This document shows positions 12,578 to 23,164 of a stretch of DNA of 64,000 nt, piece by piece; within the stretch, counting starts at the first letter, position 1; every line of letters begins with the position of its first letter. Under the pieces are notes generated by a model, which was not told where the DNA came from, did not search any database, and saw only the letters and a list, made by a program, of their open reading frames with translations. The stretch spans positions 11,550,783 to 11,614,782 of the forward strand of contig NC_062980.1 in assembly GCF_023078275.1 (NCBI RefSeq). The letters run 5' to 3'. The DNA comes from Leguminivora glycinivorella. Lineage: Eukaryota > Arthropoda > Insecta > Lepidoptera > Tortricidae. Both the position numbers and the translations under genes were made by a program.

Positions 12578-12824
12578 TTTGTAGCATACTAAAGTTAGCC
12601 CATCAGTAAGAAGTTTACTTACTCTAAAACCATTTACTGTGACGACTCTCCCCATAGGGAAACGCCTGTTCTGTAGGACAAGTATCTAAGGTGAAATTGT
12701 TTCATGCTGCTCAAATCTTGAAGGATACGACAAAGTTGGATACACAACGTTACTTGGAATGGGACCGTTGTTGCTACGTTAACTTAGTATTAGTGCCTTG
12801 ATAGTTTATTAAATTCGGGCTTGA

Positions 12825-13007
12825 ATTCTGAGATGTTTCCCTTACGCTATGGCAAAGGGTTCTTTAAGAAGCAGGTATTTAAGGTTCTCAACGGTCGGCA
12901 AAGCATATATTATATACATGAGTGGCTCCCCTGGTCATGCTTATGTACATGCGGCGACGACTGCTTCCCATCTCGGCTCGTCTGCTGGTTTGCTGTCTAT
13001 ATTATAA
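12825..13007 (+). repeat. 3' tail of a lepidopteran retroelement, copy 1
   Basis: The segment '(ct)tcttnaagaagc', then 'ggcagc/ggcaaagcat', 'gtggctcc', 'cgacgactgcttcccatc', 'ctcgtctgctggtttg', ending in an A-run, matches the copy at 26436-26586. I recognise it as a high-copy tail with a short poly-A end. The 107-residue ORF across it is not a gene. Confidence 0.5.
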
Positions 13008-13475
13008 AAAAAACCGGCCAAGTGCGAGTCGGACTCGCGCACCGAGGGTTCCGTACAAACCTTATGAGGAAATGGGTAGTAAGGTTAAAATTATTTAAAA
13101 AAAATATATTATGTGATGTAACTAAAAATTTATGGTTTTCGTAATTTTTCCTTTATCTATGCTATAAGACGTTGCTTCGTACCAAATTTCAAGATTCTGA
13201 GTTCACGGGAAGCACCCTGTAGGTTTTGATTCCCTTGCAAGTGTCGAAAATTTGCGGCATAAACGGCTGTATCTTTTGATTGCGTTGGCTTAGAAGTTTG
13301 ATTTTTTCACAGCTTCAAGGGACAGTAGACCTGAGTAATTGATATAAATTTCAGCTTCATACCTCCACGCGTTCCTGAGAAAAAGGGTCTTGACAGACGG
13401 ACGGACGGACAGACGGACAACAAAGTGATCCTATAAGGGTTCCGTTTTTTCCTTTTGAGGTACGGAACCCTAAAA
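13008..13475 (+). repeat. High-copy 'ccggccaagtgcgagtcgga' repeat, copy 1
   Basis: It starts 'aaccggccaagtgcgagtcg' followed by 'gagggttccgtac', and ends 'gaggtacggaaccctaaaaa'. The interior has a run of 'gacggacggacagacgg'. The start and end both carry 'ggttccgtac' in opposite orientation. Other copies are at 15459, 38736 and 61451. I recognise it as a common lepidopteran repeat; its transposition class is unclear. Confidence 0.7.
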
Positions 13476-13486
13476 ATAATGATTTA

Positions 13487-13613
13487 GGGCCGGTTGCACC
13501 AAACCGTCTGTCACCGTTAAAGCGTTCGTAAAATTTTATTGTATGGGAAGTTTCATAGACGTCTGCTGCGTGACGATGATGTGTCTGTCAAATGTGGTTG
13601 ATGCAACTGGCCC
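13487..13613. mobile_element. 127-bp MITE with TTA target duplication
   Basis: The ends GGGCCGGTTGCACCAA and (reverse complement of the right end) GGGCCAGTTGCATCAA are inverted repeats. TTA flanks both sides (13484-13486, 13614-13616). A 3-bp TTA duplication fits PIF/Harbinger-type MITEs; that assignment is inference. Confidence 0.75.
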
Positions 13614-13925
13614 TTAATCTAAGATTGTTAGCAGAATGCAGCTTTTAGAGAGCTTTCAAAACTGACATACCTAAAGAAGATGGGCAATGATTTTCTAGTT
13701 TTGAACCTCACGTTACTCCTGGGTGGTGATAATACTGATAATGTGGTGGTGTGGTGGGTTTTAATTACACGTCATACGATAAATAAAATAATAACTTCGA
13801 TCTGTGTTCCCAAAATAGGACCTATAATTTAAAACACCAACCAGGTTCTTGCACTTAATATTTGAATTAAACTTCTTATTACACTATATTTCACCTTAGA
13901 TGAGTTAATATGTAGGTATTCTGTG
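13614..13925. other. Spacer, nothing recognised
   Basis: AT-rich DNA with a short 'gtggtggtgtggtggg' tract near 13742. No gene or repeat recognised. Confidence 0.4.
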
Positions 13926-14107
13926 GTTCGGTGACACTTCCAAAAATGTTGAATTACGCATGTTATGTTCGCTAATTATTGTTGCGAACAAAATTTTATT
14001 TTTGTGTAAAATAAAGAAAAATTTATGAAAACTGTACTTTTTTTAAATATTGTATTATCAAGGTCTAGTAACTAAATTTCATCAAATTTTTGGAAGTGTC
14101 ACCGAAC
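13926..14107. repeat. 182-bp element with 21-bp perfect terminal inverted repeats
   Basis: 'gttcggtgacacttccaaaa' opens the element and its reverse complement closes it at 14107; the arms are 21 bp and identical. The interior is AT-rich. No target duplication is clear, so I call it a probable MITE. Confidence 0.55.
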
Positions 14108-14590
14108 TCATCAAAGGTGAAAAATAGTATAATTATAGTTACATACACGCTTGACAAGACTTCCACTATCGTTATAAATAGAAAACGTAACATCCACAAA
14201 GTAAAGTCGTTAATAATCGTGTGGGTATAATTATGATAATTGGAAAGAGTTAGCAATTAGAGTCAGTTGGCGGAGGGTGCTCGCGAGGGCCATCTGGCGG
14301 GGCTCCAAGGCTCTTCTTAAAACCTACCGTTCTGTTTCATACTAAATTAATGTTGCATTGAACGCTTTCAAGTCGTATAAATACATATTGGTGCAATGCG
14401 ATGTGTTGGATAATTGCATACTTAGAAAGCGTTTGATAGTACTTAGTAGAAAATATATTTCTTATTGGAATTTTCATAGTTCCTTCTCTTAGCAAACAGT
14501 GCGATATGGTGACCGAGTAGTCTTGCGACTTATAGGTGTGTTACTACAGCTTGGCCAAAAGGAGTAGAAATGGACCTAATTTTTTTTTTC
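14108..14590. other. Spacer, nothing recognised
   Basis: No convincing ORF or repeat. It ends with the T-run preceding the SINE target site. Confidence 0.35.
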
Positions 14591-14601
14591 ATAGTTGCCA
14601 C

Positions 14602-14932
14602 ATATCTTAGCGCTGGTCTAGCGGTAAGAGCGTGCGACTTTCGATCCGGAGGTCGCGGGTTCGAACCCGGCTCGTACCAATGAGTTTTTCTGAACTTACA
14701 TATGTGCGAAATGTAATTTGATATTTGCCAGTCGCTTTTCGGTCAAGGAAAACATCGTGAGGAAACCGAACTAGTTCCAATAAGGCTTAGTTACCCTTCG
14801 GGTTGAAAGGTCAGATGGCAGTCGCTTTCGTAAAAACCAGTGCCTACGCCAAATCTTGGGATTAGTTGTCAAAGCGGACCCCAGGTTCTTATGAGCCGTG
14901 GCAAATGCCGGGATAACGCAAGGAGGATGATG
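14602..14932 (+). mobile_element. tRNA-derived SINE (family 1), full length
   Basis: The head resembles a tRNA gene: box A region 'agcgctggtctagcggtaag' and box B 'gggttcgaacccgg'. The body ends in 'gggataacgcaaggaggatg', a phrase I recognise from lepidopteran SINEs. ATAGTTGCCAC flanks both sides (14591-14601 and 14933-14943), an 11-bp target duplication. A second copy is at 29757. The minus-strand ORF of 102 residues here is a by-product. Confidence 0.85.
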
Positions 14933-14943
14933 ATAGTTGCCAC

Positions 14944-15458
14944 GTGCAAAACAATTTGCATAGACGATGATGGCGCCTCCATTATTTTCTACTCTTTTCT
15001 GCCAGCTTGTATAAATCATATTTCGGAAACCATTGGTAATAAATATCACTGTTTTTAAGGTAATACCTGCGCCGCGCACTGAGGAATCCTACATAGGTAC
15101 ATCAATAAAAATATATACCTAATCCTGTAGACGTATTACACGCAATGCTCAACCCGCATTGGTGTAGCATGGGAAACTCCTATTTCAAATTTCTCCTTTT
15201 ATTAATATTGTTACCTACACATTATCTACATGTCAATGTGTACAGTAAACTCCACTGTGCACCGGCATCAACCACAGCCATACAATACGCCACACTCGCG
15301 GTTCGTTGCCAAGAGACCTATTTTATGCTCCGTAAAACACCATTTCAAAATCCGTAATACTAATCCACTACGACGAGTTTTTGTAGTTGCAGAACTCGGT
15401 ACTCAATAGCGTATAAATGTCACGAAAAATGACATTTAAATAACACATTTTTAGTGTT
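14944..15458. other. Spacer, nothing recognised
   Basis: The ORF at 15145-15357 (70 residues) has a hydrophobic stretch near residues 13-28 but no family I know, and I do not call it a gene. Confidence 0.35.
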
Positions 15459-16000
15459 CCGTACCAAAAAAGGTGCAAGAGGAACCCTTATAAATAATAA
15501 ATACCTACTACAGGACGATCTTACACAGATTGACTGAGTCTCACGATAAGCTCAAGAAGGCTTGTGTTGTGGGTATTCAGACAACGATATATTATTATAT
15601 AATATTCAAATACTTATAAACATAGAAAACATCCATGACTCAGGAACAAATATCTGTGCTCATCACACAAATAAATGCTCTTACCGGGATTCGAACCCGG
15701 GACCGCGGCTTAGCAGGCAGGGTCACTAACCACTAGGCCAGACCGCCTCTGCCCGTGGTGCGACTCTGTCCGTTTGTCTGCCTCTCTGTCACAATGCTAA
15801 TACTGAATATCTCAAGAACTTAATACTTATGCTATCAATTTGATGGAGTAGTTATTTATAGAATATTTGAGACGCTAAATGGCACATATACTCGTCCATA
15901 CATAATATTGCATGTCCGCAAACGCACACACAACGAATTTCGTCGAAAATAAAACGGTCGTATAATATAAACCATAAAGTATACGGCCTAACAGAACCTT
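15459..16000 (-). repeat. 'ggttccgtacc' repeat, copy 2, split by a SINE
   Basis: The left piece 'gtgttccgtaccaaaaaagg' to 'ggaacccttata' (15459-15492) and the right piece from about 15760 ('ctgtccgtttgtctgcc', 'tgaatatctcaagaactta') follow the same order as the copy at 61451-61570. The SINE at 15496-15747 sits between them, so it inserted into an existing copy. The right limit is approximate. Confidence 0.5.
15496..15747 (-). mobile_element. tRNA-derived SINE (family 2)
   Basis: On the minus strand the head carries 'ggcctagtggttagtgaccc' and box B 'ccgggttcgaatcccggtaa', then 'gatgagcacagatatttgtt', 'catggatgttttctatg' and 'cacaacacaagccttcttga'. The same body recurs on the plus strand at 54451-54711. 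It lies inside an older repeat. Confidence 0.8.
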
Positions 16001-16158
16001 CTTCTGTAGTTCTGTGAAATTATGGACAATCTTTTACGGTATCTGGATGTATAAAAAACTACTAGCTAATAATGTAAAGCACGGAAGAAATTTGATTTCT
16101 TACAATTTTCCTTAGTCGGAATAGGGATGACGATTACATAAATAAAATGGCATTCTGT

Positions 16159-16399
16159 TTAGTCCGTCAGTTCGATCGTCCAAAAATACTGAACACATAT
16201 TTTTCGCTTTTTCTAATTAATGAAAAAGTTCAGCATCAAAGTTCCGGAGTGGGGGCTTGTGACGTCACTTCTAAGTAAAAATTGTAAGGCGTGACGTCAC
16301 CTGAAACTTCAACGCACTGTACCGTCGTCATTTTTCATTTACGAGAAAAAAGAAAAAATACGTGTCTAAAATTTTTTGATAATCTAACTGACGGACTAA
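16159..16399. mobile_element. 241-bp MITE with two GTGACGTCAC palindromes
   Basis: 'ttagtccgtcagtt' at the left is matched by 'aactgacggactaa' at the right. Two perfect 10-bp palindromes GTGACGTCAC lie in the middle (about 16259 and 16292), each a consensus CREB/ATF (bZIP) site core. Flanking TTA/TAA bases overlap the repeat, so the duplication length is ambiguous. Confidence 0.6.
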
Positions 16400-18635
16400 T
16401 TTTTTTTTAGTCGTCTCGCCTATTGCACCCGTGAAATTTTCCGTGTAATTTAAATTATTTAAAAACGTCAAACACTCATAGTAGCGGTTCTGAATCCGAC
16501 CAATCCGCGTCGAATTAATTACACGAAATCATCTGTCTCGACGGAACGAGTTTTTGTATAAACTTCGTGTCACGGGTTCAAAGCTTTCCTTTAAATAAAC
16601 AAACAGTCTGCAGTCTGGCTTTTGCCGGTGCGCTGTTTGTATTCGCGCCCTTTGATTTGTAACTCGAATCAATGGGGCGTTCTTCAAACATGCAAATAAC
16701 ATAACCTGTGGAGCTATGGATTTTGAGTTCAAATCGTTTTACGATGTTCAAGTCGATTTAGGAAAGTCCGCTTCAGTGTTCTTATTGGAGAATCTAGTTA
16801 TAGGTGTTCATTCTTAAACCGAAACTAGTACATGCTGAAAACTCGCAATGTCGCAACCTCTTTGGTTGTCTTAGCTTATATATCTACGAGTATGTAATGT
16901 AAGTAATTTAAGATAGAAGGTTCAAGAATTGTGCATTTTAGTTGTGGTTTGTTTTTATTGTATTCTTTATATTTTTTTTATTAATATTAATGGGCTTACT
17001 CTTGACCACGGACTAGCCAAAGGCAAAGACATTTCGTTAAAAACAACGCATCAAAAGTATTTGAAATCCTAAATAACTTTTCAAAATATAGATAGATAAA
17101 AATCTGAATTCGCGGTCAGAAATAAACAAAGTTTAATAATTTTTTTTATGTAATGTCATGTTCAATGTGTACTTACTTGTGGAACGTTATTTTTATTTCA
17201 TGTGCACTTTTGATGCTGACTGTACCTATTCGTAACAAAATTTTCTTTCTCTCTCTTCGTTCCGAGAGGTATTATAGTAAGCAATCAATGTTTGAGAGAC
17301 TTTTTCCCCAGGTCATCAATAAACGGCGATAACCGCGAAAGCTAAGGATTCAAATTCGACTTCGCCAATATCAAGGGCTTAGTAAGAGTCATCACTGTGT
17401 CTTTTTTAAAATACATATTGCTTTTATTTTAGTTGAAAATTATGCCTTATCTTTCCATTATGTCTTCAAATCAGTTTCTAGCGTAGATTAGTGCGAATGA
17501 GTGTTATGTGGCAATGTAAATAGTGCGCGGCGGAGGCAGCTCTCCAGAAAACTTGAGTGGCCAACTTTGTCCACCACGCGGGGAAACTTCGTTTTTCATT
17601 TAATTTTGCCCGACAGACTAACTCCTATAGACTCTGCAGTCAACTCACATGTGCACGCATGACACAGTGCACATTAGTTAATTATGATAGTTTAGGCTAG
17701 ATAACTGTAAGTTTAACGGTCCTTACACTTTTCACTTGAAATCACAGTCGTTAGATGTTGCACCATCTACCACCAATTCTTGCCAACTAATAACTATAGC
17801 ATCTGGCTTATACGGTCTATTTTACTTTGGTATTGATGTCACATGTGACATGTTTATAACATTGGGAAGTTTGAAAATTTGATCATTCTGGGCTGAATAA
17901 ATTCTAAAGGACTATTCAGTCTCGATTTTAGTTTTCGTTAAGATTGATCCTAAATGTGCTAAATTAATTTATACGTTATTTATTTATATTATCATGTTTT
18001 TTGCCACTCTTATTGTTAGCTCAACAGGTTAGCTCATATCATAATAGCTAGTTTTCTGACATGCTCTGTTTTCCATCGTGCAAGTGATCTGCGATTTGCC
18101 CCAAACGAGTGCAGCTTACAATATTTTCAACGCCGGCAACTCTCAACTTGGCCCATCGTTATAAATTTCATAGTTAGGCTGTACTGTAGTGCGACTCCAG
18201 TACTGTAACGAGATATTGCGCGGCTTAAATTTATTTGTCATCTTTTTGTTTGTTCGCTGAAATTAATCCAATTAGGAACTGCGGTTAAAGTTTCGCTTAC
18301 TCGCAACTATTGGATCGGAGTACTCGTGGAAAGTTAGCACGACAACCCGCAGGTATTTAGTGATGTTCCAAGTCATTATAAGTAGTTATCTACTAACTAA
18401 ACTACTAACTAGATATCTTAAATCCAAATAGCAAATATCAAAACAATATTATTCGATGTTTCTCAACAATTGAATATTATTTTAAATGGAATCGTGGCAT
18501 TTAAACTACAGATAAATTTTGTTGAAAATAACCGTTTAATAAAACTAACAAGTAACAGAAATAGATTTCCAACCTAGGATTTGTCCAATACCCGAATGCA
18601 AAGGCGAGGCAGATAAAATGTTTTAACTTAATCCT
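16400..18635. other. Spacer; one short dispersed repeat
   Basis: Mostly unremarkable AT-rich DNA. Around 16990-17035 'gaccacggactagccaaagg' resembles 'ggccacagactagccaaaag' at 20792, so it is a small dispersed repeat. No gene recognised. Confidence 0.4.
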
Positions 18636-19007
18636 ATGAAACCTGGCGACTTCGCACGCTCGGCGTGCGGGCCGGCGTGCGTGCAAAGCTTTAGTGCTAG
18701 CAACCGGCGCACGATAAGGGCTGATCTGCGGAAGACAGCGGTGCAGCGTGCAGCAGACGCGATCGATACTGCACCGCCCCCCACGCTGGGCCCCCGGCCC
18801 CCCGGCGCGGCTGAAACTTTCGCGATAAGTACGGAACTAGCGCGTGGCGTACGCAATGCAATATTGTTAGCCGGTTACGAGTCTGAAACAGCGGATATTA
18901 AGGCTACAGAGACTGCCGCCCCGTTTTTACATTGTGCCAGAGTTTCAAATGAATACGAAGTTACGCTGCATTGTAATAATTACTATCGCGGCGTCTATTG
19001 TTATTAA
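18636..19007 (+). other. GC-rich, CpG-rich patch with a 123-codon open frame of unknown status
   Basis: About 18640-18860 is far richer in GC and CpG than its surroundings (for example 'ggcgtgcgggccggcgtgcg'). Open frames run on both strands: 123 codons on plus and 77 on minus at 18623-18856. The predicted plus product is Ala/Arg/Pro-rich at the start and has no domain I recognise. In such DNA open frames arise easily because stop codons are AT-rich. It could be a first exon or promoter of a host gene, or a foreign fragment; I cannot tell which. Confidence 0.25.
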
Positions 19008-19639
19008 TTTCTGGTGTGGAATCACACGTGGGGCAGGGTGGTTTTATAAACCTGCACGTTTGCGCCTTATTAAAAAAATCTCTTTCACCTTTCAGTAACC
19101 TTATGTGATTACGAGTATATTCAAGAAGATGTTTAATACACCTATTATTTAAGGTTAGTATAAAAAACTTTAAATAATAGGTATAATAATCTACCTTTAG
19201 ACATAAAACTCATTTGTGGCATACTTAAGCTTAAGTTGAAAAATTTGCTTGCACGCTTTTATTTAGCTCCAATATTTTTTTTAAATGAAAATTGTATGCT
19301 GCATAATACCTGATTCTAAGACTGTAAAAAGAAAAACAAATTGGTCACCTCAAATCACTTCTAGCAACTTGTTGAAACTTTTAAATAAATGAGGCTTATC
19401 TTATCTCTGTTCAATTGTCTTAAAGCTCATTTCCCCTTTACGTTTTCCCAAGAAATTTTGTTGTATAAATTGACAATAACCAGAATTTGATTTCCGAGTT
19501 TCCTGTAGATTTGAGGAAATAGCACCACTCTTCCCGTTGGTTATATTTTACGATTGAAACGGGCAATGCGATGAGCTTGTACAGCACGCGATAGTTGTAA
19601 CATTTATTTTTAACCACCGCCTCAAAAATCTCAAGGAAG
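19008..19639. other. Spacer with one small hairpin
   Basis: A 13-bp inverted repeat ('acctattatttaa' at about 19140 with its complement ending near 19182) is the only structure seen. No gene recognised. Confidence 0.35.
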
Positions 19640-20400
19640 GTGGTTTTCAAGTTGTCTGTATGTTTTTTTTTATTTTTATTTTTTTTTATGTTTGTTCCAC
19701 GATATCTCCGTCGTTACTGGACCGATTTTGAAAAAAATTTTTTGATTGAATGTATATATGCATACAGATTGGTCCCATTTTTCTCAGAACCCAGTTCTGA
19801 TGATGGGATCCTGGAGAAATCGAGGGAACTCCTCAAATCTGAAAGGCACACATATGGTGATTTTTGTGTTTTTTAAGGAACAGCATGCATTTACGTACGG
19901 AACAGTGACATTTGGTGCAGTGGAACTGCTGATGATGGTCAGAACGGAACTCCTCAAATCTGAACGGCACGCTTATAGTGACTTTGGTATTTTTATAAGA
20001 ACAGCATGCAATTACGTCCAGAACAGTGACATTTGGTGCAGTGGAACTGCTGATGATGGTCAGAACCGAACTCCTCAAATCTGAACGGCACACTTATAGT
20101 GACTTTGGTATTTTTATAAGAACAGCATGCACTTACGTCCAGAACAGTGACATTTGGTGCAATGGAACTTCTGACGATGGTCAGAACCGAACTCTTCAAA
20201 TCTGAACGGCACACTTATAGTGACTTTGGTATTTTTGTAAGAACAGCATGCACTTACGTCCAGAACAGTGACATTTGGTGCAGTGGAACTGCTGATGAAG
20301 ATCAGATCGGAACTCCTTAAATCTGAACGGCACACTTATAGTGACTTTGCTATTTTTATAAGAATAGCATGTATTTAAGTTCAGAACAATGACATTTATT
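19640..20400 (+). repeat. 121-bp tandem array inside a dispersed repeat
   Basis: The unit beginning 'gaacagcatgc' starts at 19878, 19999, 20120 and 20241, with a decayed fifth start at 20362: an exact 121-bp period. The unit includes 'cagtgacatttggtgcagtg' and 'ctcctcaaatctgaacggca'. The lead-in at 19680-19860 ('ggaccgattttgaaaaaaat', 'gatgggatcctggagaaatc') resembles, in reverse orientation, the repeat at 58240-58445, so the array expanded within a member of that family. The overlapping ORFs on both strands repeat themselves and are not genes. Confidence 0.85.
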
Positions 20401-20874
20401 TAGTTATGTTTGTTAAGAATATTGAGTTTTCAAGTAAAATTTTGTCAAGCTTCGATTTCTTATAATCGGATTCATGAGGAATTGTTGAGGAAACTCCTCA
20501 AACCTTAACGGTATACGTATATTCATTTGTGTTGCCATCAAATAATTAAAGTATTAAAAGGAGTTTTAAAAATACCTACACATTTCTACATAATCCAACA
20601 TTCGCAAGTAGCTTTCACCAGAACCCCAAAGGCGGCGGTTTTTTTTCTTAAAAATTATGTTTCCTTCTATTTTATATACTATATATATGAATTTCTGAAG
20701 TTAATGCGAGTTTTAGTTATTGCGAAATTTTATTTCGAATATCAACTACTATTTATATTTTACTTCAATTTTTTAATTATTTATAAATGGGCTTGGCCAC
20801 AGACTAGCCAAAAGCAAAGATTTATATTTCTAATAATCGATGGAATCTAACGTTACTTTGTGGAAATCCATGTT
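20401..20874. other. Spacer, nothing firm
   Basis: AT-rich DNA. The 107-codon ORF at 20527-20850 is rich in Phe, Tyr and Ile as expected of AT-rich noncoding DNA, and I do not call it. It contains the 'ggccacagactagccaaaag' phrase shared with 17.0 kb. Confidence 0.35.
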
Positions 20875-21038
20875 AATCAAAAACTAGAACATTCCTTTGC
20901 TAATACGCGAATAGATAACGTGCAAATCAAACAGTGCCAACCTGCATGTAAAAAATACGCAAGTATAACAGGTTAGCCCTGTTTGATTTACACGTTATCT
21001 ATTCGCAGATTAGCAAAGGAATGTTCTAGTTTTTGATT
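20875..21038. mobile_element. 164-bp hairpin MITE with 70-bp arms
   Basis: Left arm 20875-20944 and right arm 20969-21038 are inverted copies with about six mismatches. The arms start 'aatcaaaaactagaacattc'. Only 24 bases separate them. The 14-mer 'gatttatatttcta' occurs at about 20818-20831 and again at 21034-21047, so a longer unit may have inserted with a 14-bp duplication. Confidence 0.75.
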
Positions 21039-21364
21039 TATATTTCTATAAATTACCTGTGCTTAAAAACCAGTTAAAAAAGTTGTTGTTCTTTACTGCA
21101 TGTGTAGGACCTACACCTGTACGAGTATGATATCTGTTTCAGTTTATCAATGTAAAAGACAGCACAAGTTGAAATATTTTCAATAGAAATGATATTACAG
21201 GTACTAGTTGTACTAAATATCAGCAGAAGAGTGCATGGAGAAATTATGAATGAATTCATTGAAAGTGGCGATGGCGTCTATTTATTGGAATACTGTCCAG
21301 CACTGTACTTTATTCTACTTTTTAATTCGTTTTAAGTAGGTATATTGTACTTATTTGCACGCGG

Positions 21365-21508
21365 TCGAATGCTTATTGTGACCTAGCGGCACTCCACCCA
21401 AGGCGGATGGTTGTACATGTACACGGTAGTCCTAAATTGGTTAGTCCGACATCGCCCCTGATTCCCCCGGACCGGATGGCATTTCCCCAGCACGACAAAA
21501 AAAAGGTG
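21365..21508 (+). repeat. Retroelement 3' tail ending in poly-A
   Basis: The stretch with 'cactccacccaaggcggatg' and 'ggcatttccccagcacgac' ends in a run of A. I recognise the layout as a lepidopteran LINE tail, but there is no second copy in the window to prove it. Confidence 0.35.
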
Positions 21509-21561
21509 TTATTAATTCTCCTTTATTTTGAATTTGTAAATCATAAATCCATACTTCCATA

Positions 21562-21734
21562 CTAATATTATAAATGGGAAAGTGTGTGTGTCTGTTTGTT
21601 TGTCCGTCTTTCACGGCAAAACGGAGCGACTAATTGACGTGATTTTTTAGGTGGAGATAGTTGAAGGGATGGAGAGTGACATAGGCTACTTTTTATCTTT
21701 TTCTAACGCGAGCGAAGCCGCGGGCAAAAGCTAG
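21562..21734 (+). mobile_element. Helitron-like non-autonomous element, full copy
   Basis: It starts 'ctaatattataaatgggaaa' and ends 'gcgggcaaaagctag', with the short hairpin-forming 'gcgaagccgcggg' just inside the 3' end. A CTAG end preceded by a hairpin fits Helitrons, and the sequence fits the lepidopteran Lep1 type. Partial copies lie at 1-106, 37012-37140 and 60510-60592. Confidence 0.7.
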
Positions 21735-22317
21735 TATTCTTCATAAGTTCTTAACACAGTGACTTGTCAAGTGCCACGTCTCAGTTTTGTTTTCCACGCT
21801 CGCACACACCTTTCGCCCTATTAGAGGTCGCGGTCGTGAGCGAAATAATATGTGATTTATATCTGAGAGGAGGTTACTAGGGAATACATAACGTTTTCAG
21901 AATATTATTCATAAATGTACGAGTATATAATTTAAGTGAAATTTCTAATTCGACCTCCAACTGATAGCGTTAAGCGTTTAACGCGTTAAACGTGTAACGC
22001 TCAGTGTTGCCAACTCAAATTTTGAAAACAACACATTGCGAAGTTTCACTTCTTCCGCGCCGAGGGACTCCACGCACTATTTTTTTACACAGCTTTTGCT
22101 AAGTAAGTAGTTTTGTTTCAAGTTGTGTTAAAAGTTCAACAAGTGCCAAGTAGGTATACCTACAACATAATTAAAGCAGTACTAAGTTTAATGAGGGTGA
22201 CATTACGCGGAACACCGGCAGTACCAAGTATCAAGAAAACATGAATCAACCATTTTTATAAGCGCCTGCAAGCGACACAAAATTATTAAGTTAAAGGAAT
22301 AATTTAAAAATGCACAC
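21735..22317. other. Spacer with a small AACG-rich palindrome
   Basis: Around 21967-22000 'agcgtttaacgcgttaaacg' forms a short self-complementary run. No gene recognised. Confidence 0.35.
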
Positions 22318-22326
22318 GTCCCGGCT

Positions 22327-22967
22327 GGGTTACCCTCATCTGGCAGAATAATTTTAGTCCGAAACACACTTCGCATAACATTTTCGCAGAAACACTTTCG
22401 GTCGAATGGTAATTTTGCAGAAAACTTAGTTGGCATTATTACTACCACGCATAAGATACATTTGGCAGAATATTGTTTTACAGAACATTACTTTGGTCGA
22501 CTTTGGTTTAGCATAATTGTATGTACCATAATAATCTTATAGCATAATATTACATTAGCAGAATTATTACTCGCTATCAGAAAAGAAAAACTGCCCCAGA
22601 GTCGCCGTTAGGTACGACGACGATCAGAAAAGAAAAACTGAAGTCGCCGTTAGGAGGAGAGCGAAGGAGGAGGTTTAGGTATCTTGCATCCCCAACACAT
22701 CCAACTCGCTATCAAATAGCAAATTACAACTTTATGCCGCCTAAATATTATGCACAAATATTATCTGCAAATGTATTATTCGACTAGAAGACTATTATGC
22801 TCATCAATATTATGACAACGGACGATTCGGTAATACAAAAATCTGCGAAATGATTTGTGCCAAAGCATATTCTGCGTAAGGTGTTTCTGCCAAACTTGAC
22901 TTCTGCCAAGAACTATTATACGAATCAAATATATGCGTAAAAAGTTTCTGCCAGATAATAGTGAACC
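22327..22967 (+). mobile_element. Phrase-built repeat element, copy 1, with 9-bp target duplication
   Basis: It opens GGGTTACCCTCATCTGGCAG and closes AGATAATAGTGAACC, whose complement GGTTCACTATTATCT is an imperfect inverted repeat of the start. GTCCCGGCT flanks it at 22318-22326 and 22968-22976. The interior is a run of 15-16-nt quasi-repeats in one direction, roughly CAKAANATTANTTTGG: 'cagaaaacttagttgg', 'cataagatacatttgg', 'cagaatattgttttac', 'cataatattacattag'. A second copy lies inverted at 27043. The short ORFs across it arise from the phrase and are not genes. The superfamily is unknown to me. Confidence 0.85.
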
Positions 22968-23009
22968 GTCCCGGCTCCTTCACCTATACTTGAAAATTTC
23001 GACCCTTGC

Positions 23010-23092
23010 CACCGTGACCAGTTGGCCGAATAGTTTCAGGCATCCGTGGCTACAACGGAGTACGCTGGTTCGAATCCAGCATAGGACACTTG
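23010..23092 (+). repeat. tRNA-like sequence, probable head of a SINE
   Basis: 'ttggccgaatagtttcaggc' resembles a Ser/Leu-type tRNA box A, and 'gctggttcgaatccagc' is a good box B arm. The rest of the cloverleaf does not fold as a functional tRNA by eye. I recognise the phrase as a repeated lepidopteran sequence, so a SINE or tRNA relic is more likely than a gene. Confidence 0.45.
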
Positions 23093-23164
23093 GAGGCCTT
23101 CGTCAAATGATCATGTTTTCATTGTACATATATGACATTTATTTCAATTTATAGTTAAAATAGT

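Noticed and set aside
14771..15079. 102-codon minus-strand ORF
   Set aside because: It lies mostly inside the tRNA-derived SINE and comes from the SINE sequence.
19746..20335. Several repeat-containing ORFs on both strands
   Set aside because: They follow the 121-bp tandem array, whose length is not a multiple of three, and show no protein signature.
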